Positions 42,957 to 52,159 are shown, counted from the stretch's first letter. The stretch is DNA of 64,000 bases from Oscillospiraceae bacterium (GCA_015068855.1 SVJS01000005.1:33023-97022); one strand, 5' to 3'. The notes: generated from the letters alone by a model not told the origin. Numbers and translations: made by a program.

Positions 42957-43820
42957 ATGAAATTATCAACATTGTTTGCGTCAAAAAAACCAAGCTTATC
43001 ATTTGAGGTTTTTCCGCCTAAATCAAGTGACAGCTTTGAAAGTGTTCGTCAGGCGACGGAGGAAATTGCAGCGCTGTCTCCTCATTTTATGAGCGTAACC
43101 TACGGAGCAGGCGGCGGAACAAGTGATTATACGGTTTCCATAGCGGCCAATCTGTTGCAGCACGGAGTGACACCGCTGGCGCACCTGACCTGTCTGTCTT
43201 CGTCCAAGGAGAAAATTAAAGAGCTTTTATCAGACTTAAAGGCAAACGGCATAGAAAACATTCTGGCGCTCAGGGGCGATATTCCCCAAGGCGAGGATGC
43301 AGGCGCCAAACGGGAATATCAATACGCCAGCGAGCTGGTGGCCGATATAAAGAAATACGGTGATTTCTGCATTGGCGGTGCCTGCTATCCGGAGGGACAT
43401 ACAGAGTCCGTCCACACGGCGGATGATATCCGCCACCTGAAAGAAAAGGTTATGGCGGGTTGCGATTTTCTGACAACACAAATGTTTTTTGATAATAATA
43501 TTTTATATAATTTTTTGTATAAAATTCGTGAGCAGGGGATTACGGTCCCTGTTGTGGCAGGCATCATGCCCGTGACCAACGGCAAACAGATTAAGCGAAT
43601 TTGTGCCCTTTCCGGCACCTATCTGCCGCAGCGCTTTAAGTCCATAGTTGATACTTTCGGGGATAATCCCGAGGCCATGAAACAGGCGGGCATCGCCTAT
43701 GCCACAGAGCAGATTATTGACCTTTTGGCAAACGGCGTCAATGCCATTCATGTGTATTCCATGAACAAGCCGGATGTGGCCCGTAAAATTCAGGAAAATC
43801 TGTCACAAATTATAAAGTAA
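42957..43820 (+). CDS. metF: 5,10-methylenetetrahydrofolate reductase
   Basis: Flavoenzyme of 287 residues reducing methylene-THF to methyl-THF, the methyl donor for methionine synthesis. Signatures are SFEVFPPKSS near residue 15, FMSVTYGAGGG, LALRGDIPQGED, and CDFLTTQMFFDN, all typical of the family. GGAGG precedes the ATG. It is first in a three-gene operon with a MetH activation protein and MetH, so the folate and cobalamin halves of the pathway are co-expressed. Confidence 0.95.
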   Translation: MKLSTLFASKKPSLSFEVFPPKSSDSFESVRQATEEIAALSPHFMSVTYGAGGGTSDYTVSIAANLLQHGVTPLAHLTCLSSSKEKIKELLSDLKANGIENILALRGDIPQGEDAGAKREYQYASELVADIKKYGDFCIGGACYPEGHTESVHTADDIRHLKEKVMAGCDFLTTQMFFDNNILYNFLYKIREQGITVPVVAGIMPVTNGKQIKRICALSGTYLPQRFKSIVDTFGDNPEAMKQAGIAYATEQIIDLLANGVNAIHVYSMNKPDVARKIQENLSQIIK

Positions 43821-43832
43821 AGGAATTTTGAC

Positions 43833-44441
43833 ATGAGCCGGATTGAAAAAGCCAGACCGGATGCGGTCGCGCTTTCTGAGCAAGAGATACTTCGCTACTT
43901 AGGGTATGGTCAAAAGCAGGCAGAGGCAGAGGTTTTGCATCTTGTGCATGAATGCAGACGGACCATGGAAGCCGGCGTCTCCTATAAAGCCTGTTATGAT
44001 GTGCTCCCCGTGACGACACAGGCTGACGGGCGCCTTAGCTTCGGCCCGATTACGGTGTATTCAGAAGACCTGCTGAAAAACCTGGCTTCTTGCCGGGAAC
44101 TGATTATGTTTACCGCAACCATTGGTATGGAATCAGAACGCCTGTTGCAGAAATATAGCTTGCTGTCGCCAACGCATGCCGTGATTGCGCAGGCGGTTGG
44201 CGCCGGCATGATTGAGGCGTGGTGCGACCATCTTTGTGAGCGTTTTGGTAATATGGTCGGCGAGGGGAAATGTTTGCGGCCGCGGTTCAGCCCCGGTTAT
44301 GGAGACTTAGACCTTGCGGTGCAAAAGGAGATTTTTGCCTTTTTAGATTGCCCGAGACAAATTGGTGTCAGCTTAACGGAGAGCCTGCTTATGTTGCCCT
44401 CTAAATCAGTTTCTGCGCTCGTGGGCATTGCGGCGGAATAG
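43833..44441 (+). CDS. Stand-alone methionine synthase activation-domain protein
   Basis: 202-residue protein resembling the C-terminal reactivation domain of MetH, which binds S-adenosylmethionine and re-methylates oxidised cobalamin. Family-like segments are ITVYSEDLLKNLASC, FTATIGMESERLL, GAGMIEAWCDHLCERF and RFSPGYGDLDLAVQKEIF, the last containing the conserved RxSPGYGD-type SAM-site motif. AAAGGA precedes the ATG. It sits between metF and a MetH lacking this domain, which strongly supports the assignment. Confidence 0.88.
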   Translation: MSRIEKARPDAVALSEQEILRYLGYGQKQAEAEVLHLVHECRRTMEAGVSYKACYDVLPVTTQADGRLSFGPITVYSEDLLKNLASCRELIMFTATIGMESERLLQKYSLLSPTHAVIAQAVGAGMIEAWCDHLCERFGNMVGEGKCLRPRFSPGYGDLDLAVQKEIFAFLDCPRQIGVSLTESLLMLPSKSVSALVGIAAE

Positions 44442-44475
44442 GAAATTTTAGCCAACACGGTAGGAGTTGTTTTGT

Positions 44476-46848
44476 GTGAATATCAGAGAGAAATTAAAGA
44501 CAGGCCGCGTGTATTGCGACGGTGGTCTCGGCACACTTTTGCAGGCCCATGGTCTGGCGGCGGGCGAACTGCCCGAACTTTGGAATCTTGACCATGCTGA
44601 TGTTATGGTGGGGATTCATAAAGAGTACCTAAAAGCGGGCTGCGATATTGTTGCGGCCAACACGTTTGGCGCCAATTCACTTAAATACGGCGATCAGCTT
44701 CCGTCTATTATTGCGGCGGCGGTTCAAAATGCAAGAAAGGCGATACAGGAAAGCGGTCGGGAAGATGCCTATGTGGCGCTGGATGTAGGGCCTCTGGGGA
44801 AACTCTTAAAGCCTCTGGGCGATTTGGATTTTGAAGATGCCGTAGCCTGTTTTGCAGAAATTGTGAAGCTGGGCGTAGATAGCGGCGTGGATTTGATTTT
44901 CATTGAAACCATGAACGATAGTCTGGAAACCAAGGCGGCAGTTTTGGCAGCTAAGGAAAATACAGATTTGCCCATTTTTGCAACGAACACCTATGATGAG
45001 CAGGGAAAACTCATGACAGGGGCAGGTCCCGGGGCCATGGTGGCCATGCTGGAGGGTCTGGGCGTGGATGCCTTAGGTATTAATTGCGGCCTGGGGCCGG
45101 AGGCTATGCTGCCGGTTGTGCGGGAACTATTGGATGCGGCTTCTGTCCCTGTTATTGTGAATCCCAATGCGGGACTGCCACAACTGAAAAACGGTAAAAC
45201 GGAGTTTTCCATTGGGCCGGAGGCGTTTGCAGAAACAATGGTAACCATTGCCGGAATGGGCGCCTGCATTTTGGGTGGTTGCTGCGGTACAACACCGGCG
45301 CATATAAAAACGCTGAGAGAAAAAACAGAAGACATGCCATTTGTGTATCCTGCGGCTAAGAGAAAAACCGTGGTTTCTTCTTACAGCCATGCTGTCGCTT
45401 TTGAAGCTCGTCCGGTTTTAATCGGGGAGCGGATTAACCCAACGGGTAAAAAGTTATTTAAGGCAGCCCTGCGGGAACGAAATTTTGATTATATCCTGCA
45501 AGAAGCTATCAGTCAACAAGACAAAGGGGCTGATGTTTTAGATGTGAATGTGGGCTTGCCTGAAATTGATGAGGTTCAGATGCTCACAAAATCCGTCAGT
45601 CTTTTGCAGACAGTAACAGATTTGCCCTTGCAGATTGACACGGCCGATACTGCGGCCATGGAGGCAGCACTGCGGCTGTATAACGGTAAAGCGCTCATCA
45701 ACTCCGTTAACGGCAAGCAGGAGGTTATGGACAAGGTGTTCCCTCTGGCAGCGCATTATGGCGGTGTTGTCGTGGCGTTGACCTTAGATGAGGCGGGCAT
45801 TCCGGAAACGGCGGAGGGCCGTCTCCGTATTGCGGACAAAATTGTGAGGGAGGCAGCAAAGTACGGGATTGACAAGGAAAATCTGCTGTTCGACCCCCTG
45901 GCCATGTCTGTCAGCTCGGATGCAAAATCGGCGGAGGTTACACTCCGGTGCGTTAAAGAGCTGACCAAACGGGGGCTGAAAACCAGCCTGGGTGTTTCCA
46001 ATGTTTCCTTTGGTTTGCCGAATCGAAACCTCTTGAACGCATGCTTTCTGACCATGGCTATGCAGGCAGGGTTGTCTGCCGCGATTATCAATCCTCATGC
46101 AGCGGAAATGCTGGATGCCTATTACAGTTTTTGCGCTCTTTCCGGTATTGATTTGAATTTTGAACGCTATATTAACTATGTAACGCAGGCGGAGGCAGAC
46201 AGAGACGGTGCTGAAAAAACAGAAGAAAAACCACAGAAAAGCCTTGGTTATGCCATCTTAAAGGGTATGCAGGAGGAGGCAGCACAGATTGCCGGAACGC
46301 TGCTTGAAACCATGGAGCCTCTTTCTGTTATCAACGAACACATCATCCCGGCCTTAGACGAAATGGGTCAGCGTTTTGAGAATAAAAAGGCGTTTCTGCC
46401 GCAACTTTTAATGAGTGCCGAAGCGGCAAAGTCAGCGTTTTCGGTTATCAGAGAACGACTGGCGGCAACGGATAAGAAGCAGACCACAAAAGACAAAATT
46501 GTTTTGGCTACGGTGCGGGGCGACATTCATGATATCGGCAAGAACATAGTCAAGGTTCTTTTGCAAAATTATGATTATGAGGTGCTGGACCTTGGCAAGG
46601 ACGTAGCGCCCGAGGAAATTGTTTCGGTTGTCAAGAGGGAACAGGCAAAGTTTGTGGCCTTGTCGGCCCTCATGACAACAACTGTGCCGGCCATGGAAGA
46701 AACTGTCCGTCAGCTTCGCAAAGAATGTCCTGACTGCAAGGTCATGGTGGGCGGCGCTGTGCTGACGCAGGACTATGCTGATATGATCGGGGCTGACTTT
46801 TATGGTAAAGATGCCATGTCAGCCGTCAGATTTGCAGAAAGCTCATAA
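44476..46848 (+). CDS. metH: Cobalamin-dependent methionine synthase lacking the activation domain
   Basis: 790-residue enzyme transferring the methyl group from methyl-THF to homocysteine through cobalamin. Domains in order: homocysteine-binding barrel (1 to about 300, zinc Cys in GINCGLGPE and GGCCGTTPAHI), pterin-binding barrel (about 315-570, IGERINPTGKKLFKAALRER), cobalamin cap (about 580-660) and B12-binding fold with the axial His in RGDIHDIGKN and the usual LDLGKDV. The protein ends after this fold; the activation domain is encoded by the upstream gene. The GTG at 44476 lies nine bases after TAGGAG; an upstream TTG abuts the box. Confidence 0.95.
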   Translation: MNIREKLKTGRVYCDGGLGTLLQAHGLAAGELPELWNLDHADVMVGIHKEYLKAGCDIVAANTFGANSLKYGDQLPSIIAAAVQNARKAIQESGREDAYVALDVGPLGKLLKPLGDLDFEDAVACFAEIVKLGVDSGVDLIFIETMNDSLETKAAVLAAKENTDLPIFATNTYDEQGKLMTGAGPGAMVAMLEGLGVDALGINCGLGPEAMLPVVRELLDAASVPVIVNPNAGLPQLKNGKTEFSIGPEAFAETMVTIAGMGACILGGCCGTTPAHIKTLREKTEDMPFVYPAAKRKTVVSSYSHAVAFEARPVLIGERINPTGKKLFKAALRERNFDYILQEAISQQDKGADVLDVNVGLPEIDEVQMLTKSVSLLQTVTDLPLQIDTADTAAMEAALRLYNGKALINSVNGKQEVMDKVFPLAAHYGGVVVALTLDEAGIPETAEGRLRIADKIVREAAKYGIDKENLLFDPLAMSVSSDAKSAEVTLRCVKELTKRGLKTSLGVSNVSFGLPNRNLLNACFLTMAMQAGLSAAIINPHAAEMLDAYYSFCALSGIDLNFERYINYVTQAEADRDGAEKTEEKPQKSLGYAILKGMQEEAAQIAGTLLETMEPLSVINEHIIPALDEMGQRFENKKAFLPQLLMSAEAAKSAFSVIRERLAATDKKQTTKDKIVLATVRGDIHDIGKNIVKVLLQNYDYEVLDLGKDVAPEEIVSVVKREQAKFVALSALMTTTVPAMEETVRQLRKECPDCKVMVGGAVLTQDYADMIGADFYGKDAMSAVRFAESS

Positions 46849-46881
46849 AAAAGGTTGTGGCAAATGCCACAACCTTTTTTT
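46847..46881. terminator. Bidirectional terminator after metH
   Basis: AAGGTTGTGGCA pairs with TGCCACAACCTT across a 2-base centre, with A-run and T-run on each side, between convergent genes. Confidence 0.9.
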
Positions 46882-47728
46882 ATGAATTCCAGGGGGAGCG
46901 GAAGCTGTCTAAGGACATAAAACGATAACCCTCGCTCTTTAAGTCCTTAATAACGCGGTCGAGCACATCGGCGTTATCCTTTGAAACAGCATGGAGCAAT
47001 AGCACAGCACCGTCGTGCACGCCCTTTTTAATCTGCTCATACGCATAGTCTGTGCCTTTTTGATTTTTCACATCCCAGTCTTTATAGGCAAAGCTCCAGA
47101 AAACGTTGGTGTAACCCAGGTCCTCGGCGATTTGCAACGTGCGGCGTGAATATTCGCCGCGGGGCGGACGGAAAAAATGCATATCCTCTCCGTATTTTTC
47201 CTGACACATCCGGCTGAGCTCGGTTATTTCCTGCTTTACCTCTTCTGTGCTTTCAAGCTGCGGCAGACTGGGGTGGTGCACGGTGTGGTTACCAACGATG
47301 TGTCCTTCGTCAAACATGCGCCGCACAAGCTCTTCTTCCTTTTCCAGATAAGGTGCTGTAACAAAGAAAGCAGCCGGGACGTCGTTTGCTTTCAGAACAT
47401 CCAGAATTTGTGCCGTATAACCGTTTTCGTAGCCCTCGTCAAAGGTCAGATAGAGCGTTTTGGGTTCGCTTCCCAGATAAATGGAATGGGTTTCGTTCAT
47501 CATGTCGCGAATGCTGTCTGGAATGTCCGGCGGTGCATTAACGTTTTTTTTGAGTCCCCAGCCAAACATGGTGTTGTCGTAGGTTTCGTAGCCCGACTCT
47601 ACGTTTGCCATAACAGCCATAACGGGTTCGGTGGGCTCTAAGGAAATTTCCTTTTGGAAGAGGTTTTTGTGATTGCTGCAACCTGTAAGCAGCAAGGAGA
47701 AAACTGTGAGCCATACCAAGATCTTCAT
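46880..47728 (-). CDS. PdaA-like polysaccharide deacetylase lipoprotein
   Basis: Predicted 282-residue exported lipoprotein (signal SLLLTGC) with a NodB deacetylase domain from about residue 95. Motif 1 is LYLTFDEGYENGYT (metal Asp and PdaA-type GYENG variant), motif 2 GNHTVHHPS (two metal His), motif 3 FFRPPRGEYS, and motif 5 VLLLHAVS. The GYENG variant is characteristic of PdaA, which deacetylates muramic acid to form the delta-lactam of spore cortex in Bacillus. Together with spoIVB and the gerM-like gene this supports sporulation. AAAAGG lies about nine bases before the ATG at 47728. Confidence 0.88.
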   Translation of the reverse strand: MKILVWLTVFSLLLTGCSNHKNLFQKEISLEPTEPVMAVMANVESGYETYDNTMFGWGLKKNVNAPPDIPDSIRDMMNETHSIYLGSEPKTLYLTFDEGYENGYTAQILDVLKANDVPAAFFVTAPYLEKEEELVRRMFDEGHIVGNHTVHHPSLPQLESTEEVKQEITELSRMCQEKYGEDMHFFRPPRGEYSRRTLQIAEDLGYTNVFWSFAYKDWDVKNQKGTDYAYEQIKKGVHDGAVLLLHAVSKDNADVLDRVIKDLKSEGYRFMSLDSFRSPWNS

Positions 47729-47820
47729 GTCAACCATCCTTTTATTGATTTTGTATCATTCTATGCACCTCTTTTGGTTTTAAGACATAAGGATGTTTCC
47801 GGTACTGTGGACGGCAAACG

Positions 47821-47854
47821 AAAAAGGCTGTGAATTTATAAATTCACAGCCTTT
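47821..47854 (-). terminator. Terminator of the LacI-family gene
   Basis: AAAGGCTGTGAATTT pairs with AAATTCACAGCCTTT. A T-run follows on the minus strand. Confidence 0.85.
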
Positions 47855-47872
47855 GTGTCATAAAAATGTTTC

Positions 47873-48907
47873 TTAACTCGTATACATATCTAAATTGCTT
47901 CTGATGATAAGCATCGGTGCAATGTAAACGGTTTTGTCAATCTTCTTGTGCTCGGCGATATGTTCATAGAGCAGGCGGACCGCTGTTCTGCCATGCTTTT
48001 CCAGATTCTGAAAGATGGAGCACTGCGCAATGCCTGTTTTAAGGTAATGCACAACGGTGCTGTCAATATCGGTGCAAACGACCTTGACATCAAGATGCTC
48101 TTCTTCGATAACAGTACCAATGGAAGCAAAATTGGATGTTGCCGAATAAATCCCATGCAGGTTCTTGTTGCGCCCCAGGATTTTTTTCATGAGTTGCAGG
48201 GCAATGGTGTCGTCATCGTGCGTTTCATAGACGCCGACAGAATTTAAGCCATAGACATTTAAGTTGTCAACAAAGCCCTGAATTTTCAGCTTGTGCTCAA
48301 TGTTGTCTTTGTTTCCGACAAAAATGGCAACATTTGCATCTTCTTTGGTAAACAAACGAAGCATCTCGGCGGCCATCTGACCGGAACGATAGGCATCGAC
48401 CTGGACGGAGCTGAGGTATTTGCTCGTCGTGGATTGAGAGTCGCCAATCAGAACAATGGGGATGTTTTTCTTTTCCAAATCGCTAAAAATTTTTTCCAGA
48501 CCGCCGGGGAAGAAGTCACACAAAATAATGCCTTGCACGCCGTCCTCGATACATTGATTCAAGGCGCGAACCGTGTCAATGCTGGAATAGAGATTTTCAA
48601 TCACATAATACCGCTTTTCTACATTATAATCAATCAAAAGCTCAAATTCCGCATCCAGACCTTTTTGCAGGAAGGTAAAATAATCCTGCGCATCAGCCGG
48701 CACAACAACGCCAATCACAATGGTGTTGCGGGCCATGCTCTGAGCCACTTTGTTGATGCGGTATCCCAGTTCATCAGCGGTTTCCAGTATCTTCTTGCGC
48801 AAATCCTTGTTAACGCCGCTTTTGTTGTTGAGCGCTTTGCTGATGACACCGTAAGACACGCCGAGTTTTTCTGAAATGTCTTTAATGGTTACTCTTTTTT
48901 GTTCCAT
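47873..48907 (-). CDS. LacI-family transcriptional regulator
   Basis: 344-residue DNA-binding regulator. The HTH and hinge helix are at 6-60 (TIKDISEKLGVSYGVISKAL, then YRINKVAQSMAR), followed by a periplasmic-binding-protein-like effector domain (VIGVVVPADAQDYFTFLQKG, VVCTDIDSTVVHYLKTGIAQ). Such proteins respond to sugars or sugar derivatives. AGGAT lies shortly before the ATG. It diverges from the helical-toroid gene; CG-centred palindromes occur in both promoters, so it probably controls itself and the divergent genes. Whether it also acts at the more distant ABC importer is uncertain. Confidence 0.92.
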   Translation of the reverse strand: MEQKRVTIKDISEKLGVSYGVISKALNNKSGVNKDLRKKILETADELGYRINKVAQSMARNTIVIGVVVPADAQDYFTFLQKGLDAEFELLIDYNVEKRYYVIENLYSSIDTVRALNQCIEDGVQGIILCDFFPGGLEKIFSDLEKKNIPIVLIGDSQSTTSKYLSSVQVDAYRSGQMAAEMLRLFTKEDANVAIFVGNKDNIEHKLKIQGFVDNLNVYGLNSVGVYETHDDDTIALQLMKKILGRNKNLHGIYSATSNFASIGTVIEEEHLDVKVVCTDIDSTVVHYLKTGIAQCSIFQNLEKHGRTAVRLLYEHIAEHKKIDKTVYIAPMLIIRSNLDMYTS

Positions 48908-48950
48908 GTCTCATCCTGCCTTTATCGTATTTACAAACGACACTTTTTTC

Positions 48951-48980
48951 ATTATATCATAGAAGAGAGGAGAGTGTCAA
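48951..48980 (-). promoter_or_regulatory. LacI-family gene promoter
   Basis: On the minus strand TTGACA and TATAAT with an 18-base spacer, about 45 bases before the start codon. Confidence 0.8.
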
Positions 48981-48999
48981 TCGAAATCAGGGAGAATGG

Positions 49000-49009
49000 A
49001 AAACGTTTT
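49000..49009. promoter_or_regulatory. Putative LacI-type operator 1
   Basis: AAAACGTTTT is a perfect palindrome centred on CG, as LacI-family operators usually are. It lies 20 bases upstream of the regulator's -35 box. Confidence 0.55.
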
Positions 49010-49147
49010 ATAAAATTTGGAAATTAAAAAAAGAAATTTTTGGATTTATATTCAATTATTAGGCAAAAAATGGCAATATAAGACGAAAACAAAGGGTATT
49101 TGCTACGATTATTAGTAAAAAAATATAAAAAAACTTTCAAAAACCTA

Positions 49148-49176
49148 TTGAAAAACGTTTCACAATACTGTATAAT
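49148..49176 (+). promoter_or_regulatory. Promoter with embedded LacI-type operator 2
   Basis: TTGAAA and TATAAT with a 17-base spacer. TGAAA at 49149 and TTTCA at 49158 form an inverted repeat around AACG, so a bound repressor would sit directly in the -35/spacer region. Confidence 0.72.
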
Positions 49177-49219
49177 GGATACATCAGTAAAATGAGAATT
49201 ATTTTTAGGAGGGTCAATT

Positions 49220-50242
49220 ATGACAAAGGCAGAATTACAAGTCAAATTTGAAGCAGGTCGTAAGGCTATCCGCAAGGCCGTTGATTTTCAGCTGGGCTTT
49301 TTGCAGGAAGACGGCGGCTATGTTTGGGACGGCTATGCTCAGGATGCTTTCCACAAGCAGGCATATTCCTGGAACCTGGTTGGTAACAACGAAGAAGCAC
49401 ATCGCCTGTTAACATGGATTCGCGACAATCGTCTGCGTGCCAATGGTTCCTTGATTTTAACAGAGGATCCTAACGATACAGAAAACAATGTTGATGTTTA
49501 CAAACATGCATGGACATGTCAGGGCGCTCATCGCTTAGGCCGCTTTGATGTATCCTATCCCATTTATAACTTCCTCAAAACCTTAAAGATGCCCTGCGGC
49601 GGTTATCCCCTGCACAAGGGAATGCCCTTCGCTCGCATGATGACAACCGCTTGGGTTGGTACAACTGCTCTTTATTTTAACGATATGGATGAGGCATTAA
49701 AGTGCGCTGACTGGTGCATTAAGGTGCTGGATGCTCAGCCCGATGCCAACAAGTTCTATTATATGACATTCCCCGATGGCAAACTGGCTTTAGAAGCTGA
49801 CGGCGCAGAATGCATCGACAACAAGAAGCTGAAACAGTGCTATTGGGAATGCGGTTTCGCTATGATTCTGATGGATCGTCTGTATCAGATCACAAAGGAC
49901 GAAAAGTACCTTGGTTACACCAAGCGTTACATGGAATTCCTGTTCACCTGTGCTGAAGATACCTGGAGCTATTGGGGTAGCGGTAAGGCTGCTCTTGGTT
50001 GCGCTATGTACTATTCCTTCACAGGCGACGAAAGAGCTATGGAAGCTGCTGTTAAGTTCATCGACTTTGTTGTTGAAACTCAGGTTCAGATCAAGGATAA
50101 GAACGGTCTGTATGCCGGCGGTCTGTGGTATGACGATGAGCCCGACATTCTGCTCATTTATGTTGACCACGCAGCTTGCTTCTCCGGTTGGGTATTAGAC
50201 AGCATTTCCTACATCGAATCCAGAATGGGTTTACTGAAATAA
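49220..50242 (+). CDS. Predicted alpha/alpha-toroid protein of unknown function
   Basis: 340-residue soluble protein without signal peptide. The helical repeats with aromatic Gly motifs (FQLGFLQEDGGYVWDGYAQD, KHAWTCQGAHRLGRFDVSYP, KYMEFLFTCAEDTWSYWGSG, YAGGLWYDDEPDILLIYVDH) resemble six-hairpin glycosidases or related (alpha/alpha)6 folds. No catalytic pair can be named confidently. AGGAGGG precedes the ATG. It is transcribed from the LacI-type-operator promoter together with the aminotransferase gene, 36 bases downstream, suggesting a joint role on an amino-sugar or similar compound (inference). Confidence 0.6.
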   Translation: MTKAELQVKFEAGRKAIRKAVDFQLGFLQEDGGYVWDGYAQDAFHKQAYSWNLVGNNEEAHRLLTWIRDNRLRANGSLILTEDPNDTENNVDVYKHAWTCQGAHRLGRFDVSYPIYNFLKTLKMPCGGYPLHKGMPFARMMTTAWVGTTALYFNDMDEALKCADWCIKVLDAQPDANKFYYMTFPDGKLALEADGAECIDNKKLKQCYWECGFAMILMDRLYQITKDEKYLGYTKRYMEFLFTCAEDTWSYWGSGKAALGCAMYYSFTGDERAMEAAVKFIDFVVETQVQIKDKNGLYAGGLWYDDEPDILLIYVDHAACFSGWVLDSISYIESRMGLLK

Positions 50243-50278
50243 GATACTAATAATTAAATACATATATGAGGTGAAAAC

Positions 50279-51655
50279 ATGTATACAGAACAAGAAATTA
50301 AAGAAATAAAGGACTATGCGTCCAAACACATTTGTACACACTATGCTGTTAATGCAGACATTGACAAGCATCCCAAAATTTATGACAGAAGTGAAGGCGT
50401 TTTCGTTTACGACATTCACGGTACCCGTTACCTCGACACCTTCGGTTCTCTGTTGACCACCATTTGCGGTCATAACAACCAGGAAATCATGGATGCTATG
50501 GCAGCACAGTTCAAGAAGCTCGACTTCTTCCCCAACTTTGGTGATGACTATTGCACACCGGTTGTTGAACTTTGCAAACGTCTTGACAAAATCATGCCCA
50601 AGGGCCTGTCTTCTTACTTCTTTGTATCCAGCGGCTCTGAAGCAAATGACGCAGCTATGAAAATGGCTCGTGCTTACCATGTAAACAAGGGCGACACCAA
50701 GCGTTACAAGGTTATTTCCAGAAATGGTTCTTACCATGGTACAACCGTTTCCACCATGTCTGCTTGCGGTCTGGAATATTTCAGAAAGCCCTATGAGCCC
50801 ATGGTTAACGACTTCATCATCCGTGCTGATGGTGCAAACTGCAAACATTGTCACTTAGGCAAGAAAAAGGCAACCTGCCACATGGATTGTATCGATTCTT
50901 TAAGAAAGACTATCATTGATAACGATCCCAGCACAATTTCCTGCTTAATCATGGATCCCCTGCCGGGTTCCAACTCCGGTTATCCCGTACCGCCCGAAGG
51001 TTATCTGCAGAAGGTTAGAGAGCTCTGCGACGAGTTCGGCATTCTGTTAATCTTCGACGAAATCCAGGTTGGTATCGTTAAGAGCGGTGCAATGTTCGTT
51101 TCTGAATTGTTCGGCGTAACACCGGATATCTTAACAACCGCTAAATCCTTGACAAATGGTATGATGCCCATGGGTCTGGTTGCTATGAAGCAGCACATCA
51201 TGGATTGCTTCCGTGAAAAGCCCGGCAACGAGTTTGTCAGCGGTAACACCTTTGGTGCTCACAACTTAGCTTGCGCAGCTGCCATTGCAACTTTGGATTA
51301 CATCGAAAAGAACAAGCTGGTTGAAAGATGTAACATGCTGAGCGCTTATGTTAAGGAAAAGATTGAAGAACTCATGGCTAAGTACGATTTCGTATCCGGC
51401 TATGAAGGTCTGGGTCTGATGCTTTGCATCGAGCTGGCTTACACAAAGGATGGCGAACTTGTTCCGCTGAATCCTGACTACCATGTTGGTACCTTTATCA
51501 ACGACTTCTGCTATGACAACGGTTTGATCATGAGAAACAATGACGACCTGATTGTTGTTGCACCGCCGATCGTATTCACAAAAGAGAATGTTGATGAAAT
51601 GATGGCAACATTTGATAAGGCACTGGCTGCAGCAAAAGAGAAGTTCAATTTATAA
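50279..51655 (+). CDS. Class III PLP-dependent aminotransferase
   Basis: 458-residue fold-type I transaminase. Features are FGSLLTTICGHN, the PLP-phosphate region SSGSEANDAAMKMAR, LLIFDEIQVGIVKSGAM (Asp contacting the PLP ring) and the cofactor Lys in LTTAKSLTNGMMPMGL near residue 288. A Cys-containing insert CKHCHLGKKKATCHMDC occupies the position of the conserved Cys-rich loop of GabT-type enzymes. Its usual reaction moves an amino group between an omega-amine or amino acid and a keto acid. GAGGTG precedes the ATG. Substrate unresolved; a terminator follows. Confidence 0.9.
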   Translation: MYTEQEIKEIKDYASKHICTHYAVNADIDKHPKIYDRSEGVFVYDIHGTRYLDTFGSLLTTICGHNNQEIMDAMAAQFKKLDFFPNFGDDYCTPVVELCKRLDKIMPKGLSSYFFVSSGSEANDAAMKMARAYHVNKGDTKRYKVISRNGSYHGTTVSTMSACGLEYFRKPYEPMVNDFIIRADGANCKHCHLGKKKATCHMDCIDSLRKTIIDNDPSTISCLIMDPLPGSNSGYPVPPEGYLQKVRELCDEFGILLIFDEIQVGIVKSGAMFVSELFGVTPDILTTAKSLTNGMMPMGLVAMKQHIMDCFREKPGNEFVSGNTFGAHNLACAAAIATLDYIEKNKLVERCNMLSAYVKEKIEELMAKYDFVSGYEGLGLMLCIELAYTKDGELVPLNPDYHVGTFINDFCYDNGLIMRNNDDLIVVAPPIVFTKENVDEMMATFDKALAAAKEKFNL

Positions 51656-51703
51656 TACTCCTGCTTTTAGTATTGCGTGTTAACCTGACGCGTAACTGAC
51701 ATG

Positions 51704-51747
51704 CGGCATAATCCGGATTATCTTCCGGGTTATGCCGTATTTTTTTT
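51704..51747 (+). terminator. Terminator of the aminotransferase operon (hairpin 1)
   Basis: A 14-bp stem (CGGCATAATCCGGA with TCCGGGTTATGCCG) followed by TATTTTTTTT. Its core GGCATAATCCGG is related to the two hairpins downstream. Confidence 0.9.
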
Positions 51748-51851
51748 ATGGGTAACCGTCTGAATTTTTAGGCAATAAAAAATGTCAAGAGAAAGAAAGT
51801 AAAAAATTTGTAAAAACATGCAAATTTCGGCATTTTTTTTACTAAAAATAC

Positions 51852-51880
51852 TTGACAAATTTCTCGGAATGATGTATAAT
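51852..51880 (+). promoter_or_regulatory. Promoter of predicted short RNA
   Basis: Perfect TTGACA and TATAAT with a 17-base spacer. The next downstream features are an operator-like palindrome and a T-tailed hairpin, with no reading frame. Confidence 0.85.
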
Positions 51881-51886
51881 ATAACC

Positions 51887-52005
51887 AATATGTAAATCGA
51901 TTTAACAAACTTGCTTTAATTGATGTTTGACATGCGTGCACGTACCGGCGGTATAACTCAGAATTTTTACAACCGTTCCTTTTGGTTTTGGGTTATGCCG
52001 CTTTT
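51887..52005 (+). ncRNA. Predicted ~120-nt small RNA ending in hairpin 2
   Basis: A transcript from the promoter at 51852 would begin near 51887 and end at the hairpin 51948-52001, a 16-bp stem with a 22-base loop followed by TTTT. The palindrome TAAATCGATTTA (51893-51904) sits at its start, so expression would be repressible. No ribosome binding site with an open frame is visible inside. Its existence is predicted from signals only. Confidence 0.5.
51893..51904. promoter_or_regulatory. Operator-like site 1
   Basis: TAAATCGATTTA, a perfect 12-bp CG-centred palindrome followed by ACAAA, 13 bases after a -10 box. Confidence 0.65.
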
Positions 52006-52147
52006 CGTGCATGGTGTTCGTCTTGTAAGAATCGAACAGAAAAAGAATACGATTTTCCCCTGACAATGGGGCGCTGCTGCACCTCGTTACTTTTCGCATA
52101 AACAGGGGGGTGGTTGTATTTTTTGCCGGCTTCTTGTACGAAATATG

Positions 52148-52159
52148 TAAAACGATTTA
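52148..52159. promoter_or_regulatory. Operator-like site 2
   Basis: TAAAACGATTTA followed by ACAAA, a one-mismatch copy of site 1. It lies at exactly the same distance from its hairpin as site 1 does from hairpin 2. No clear promoter precedes it. Confidence 0.6.
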
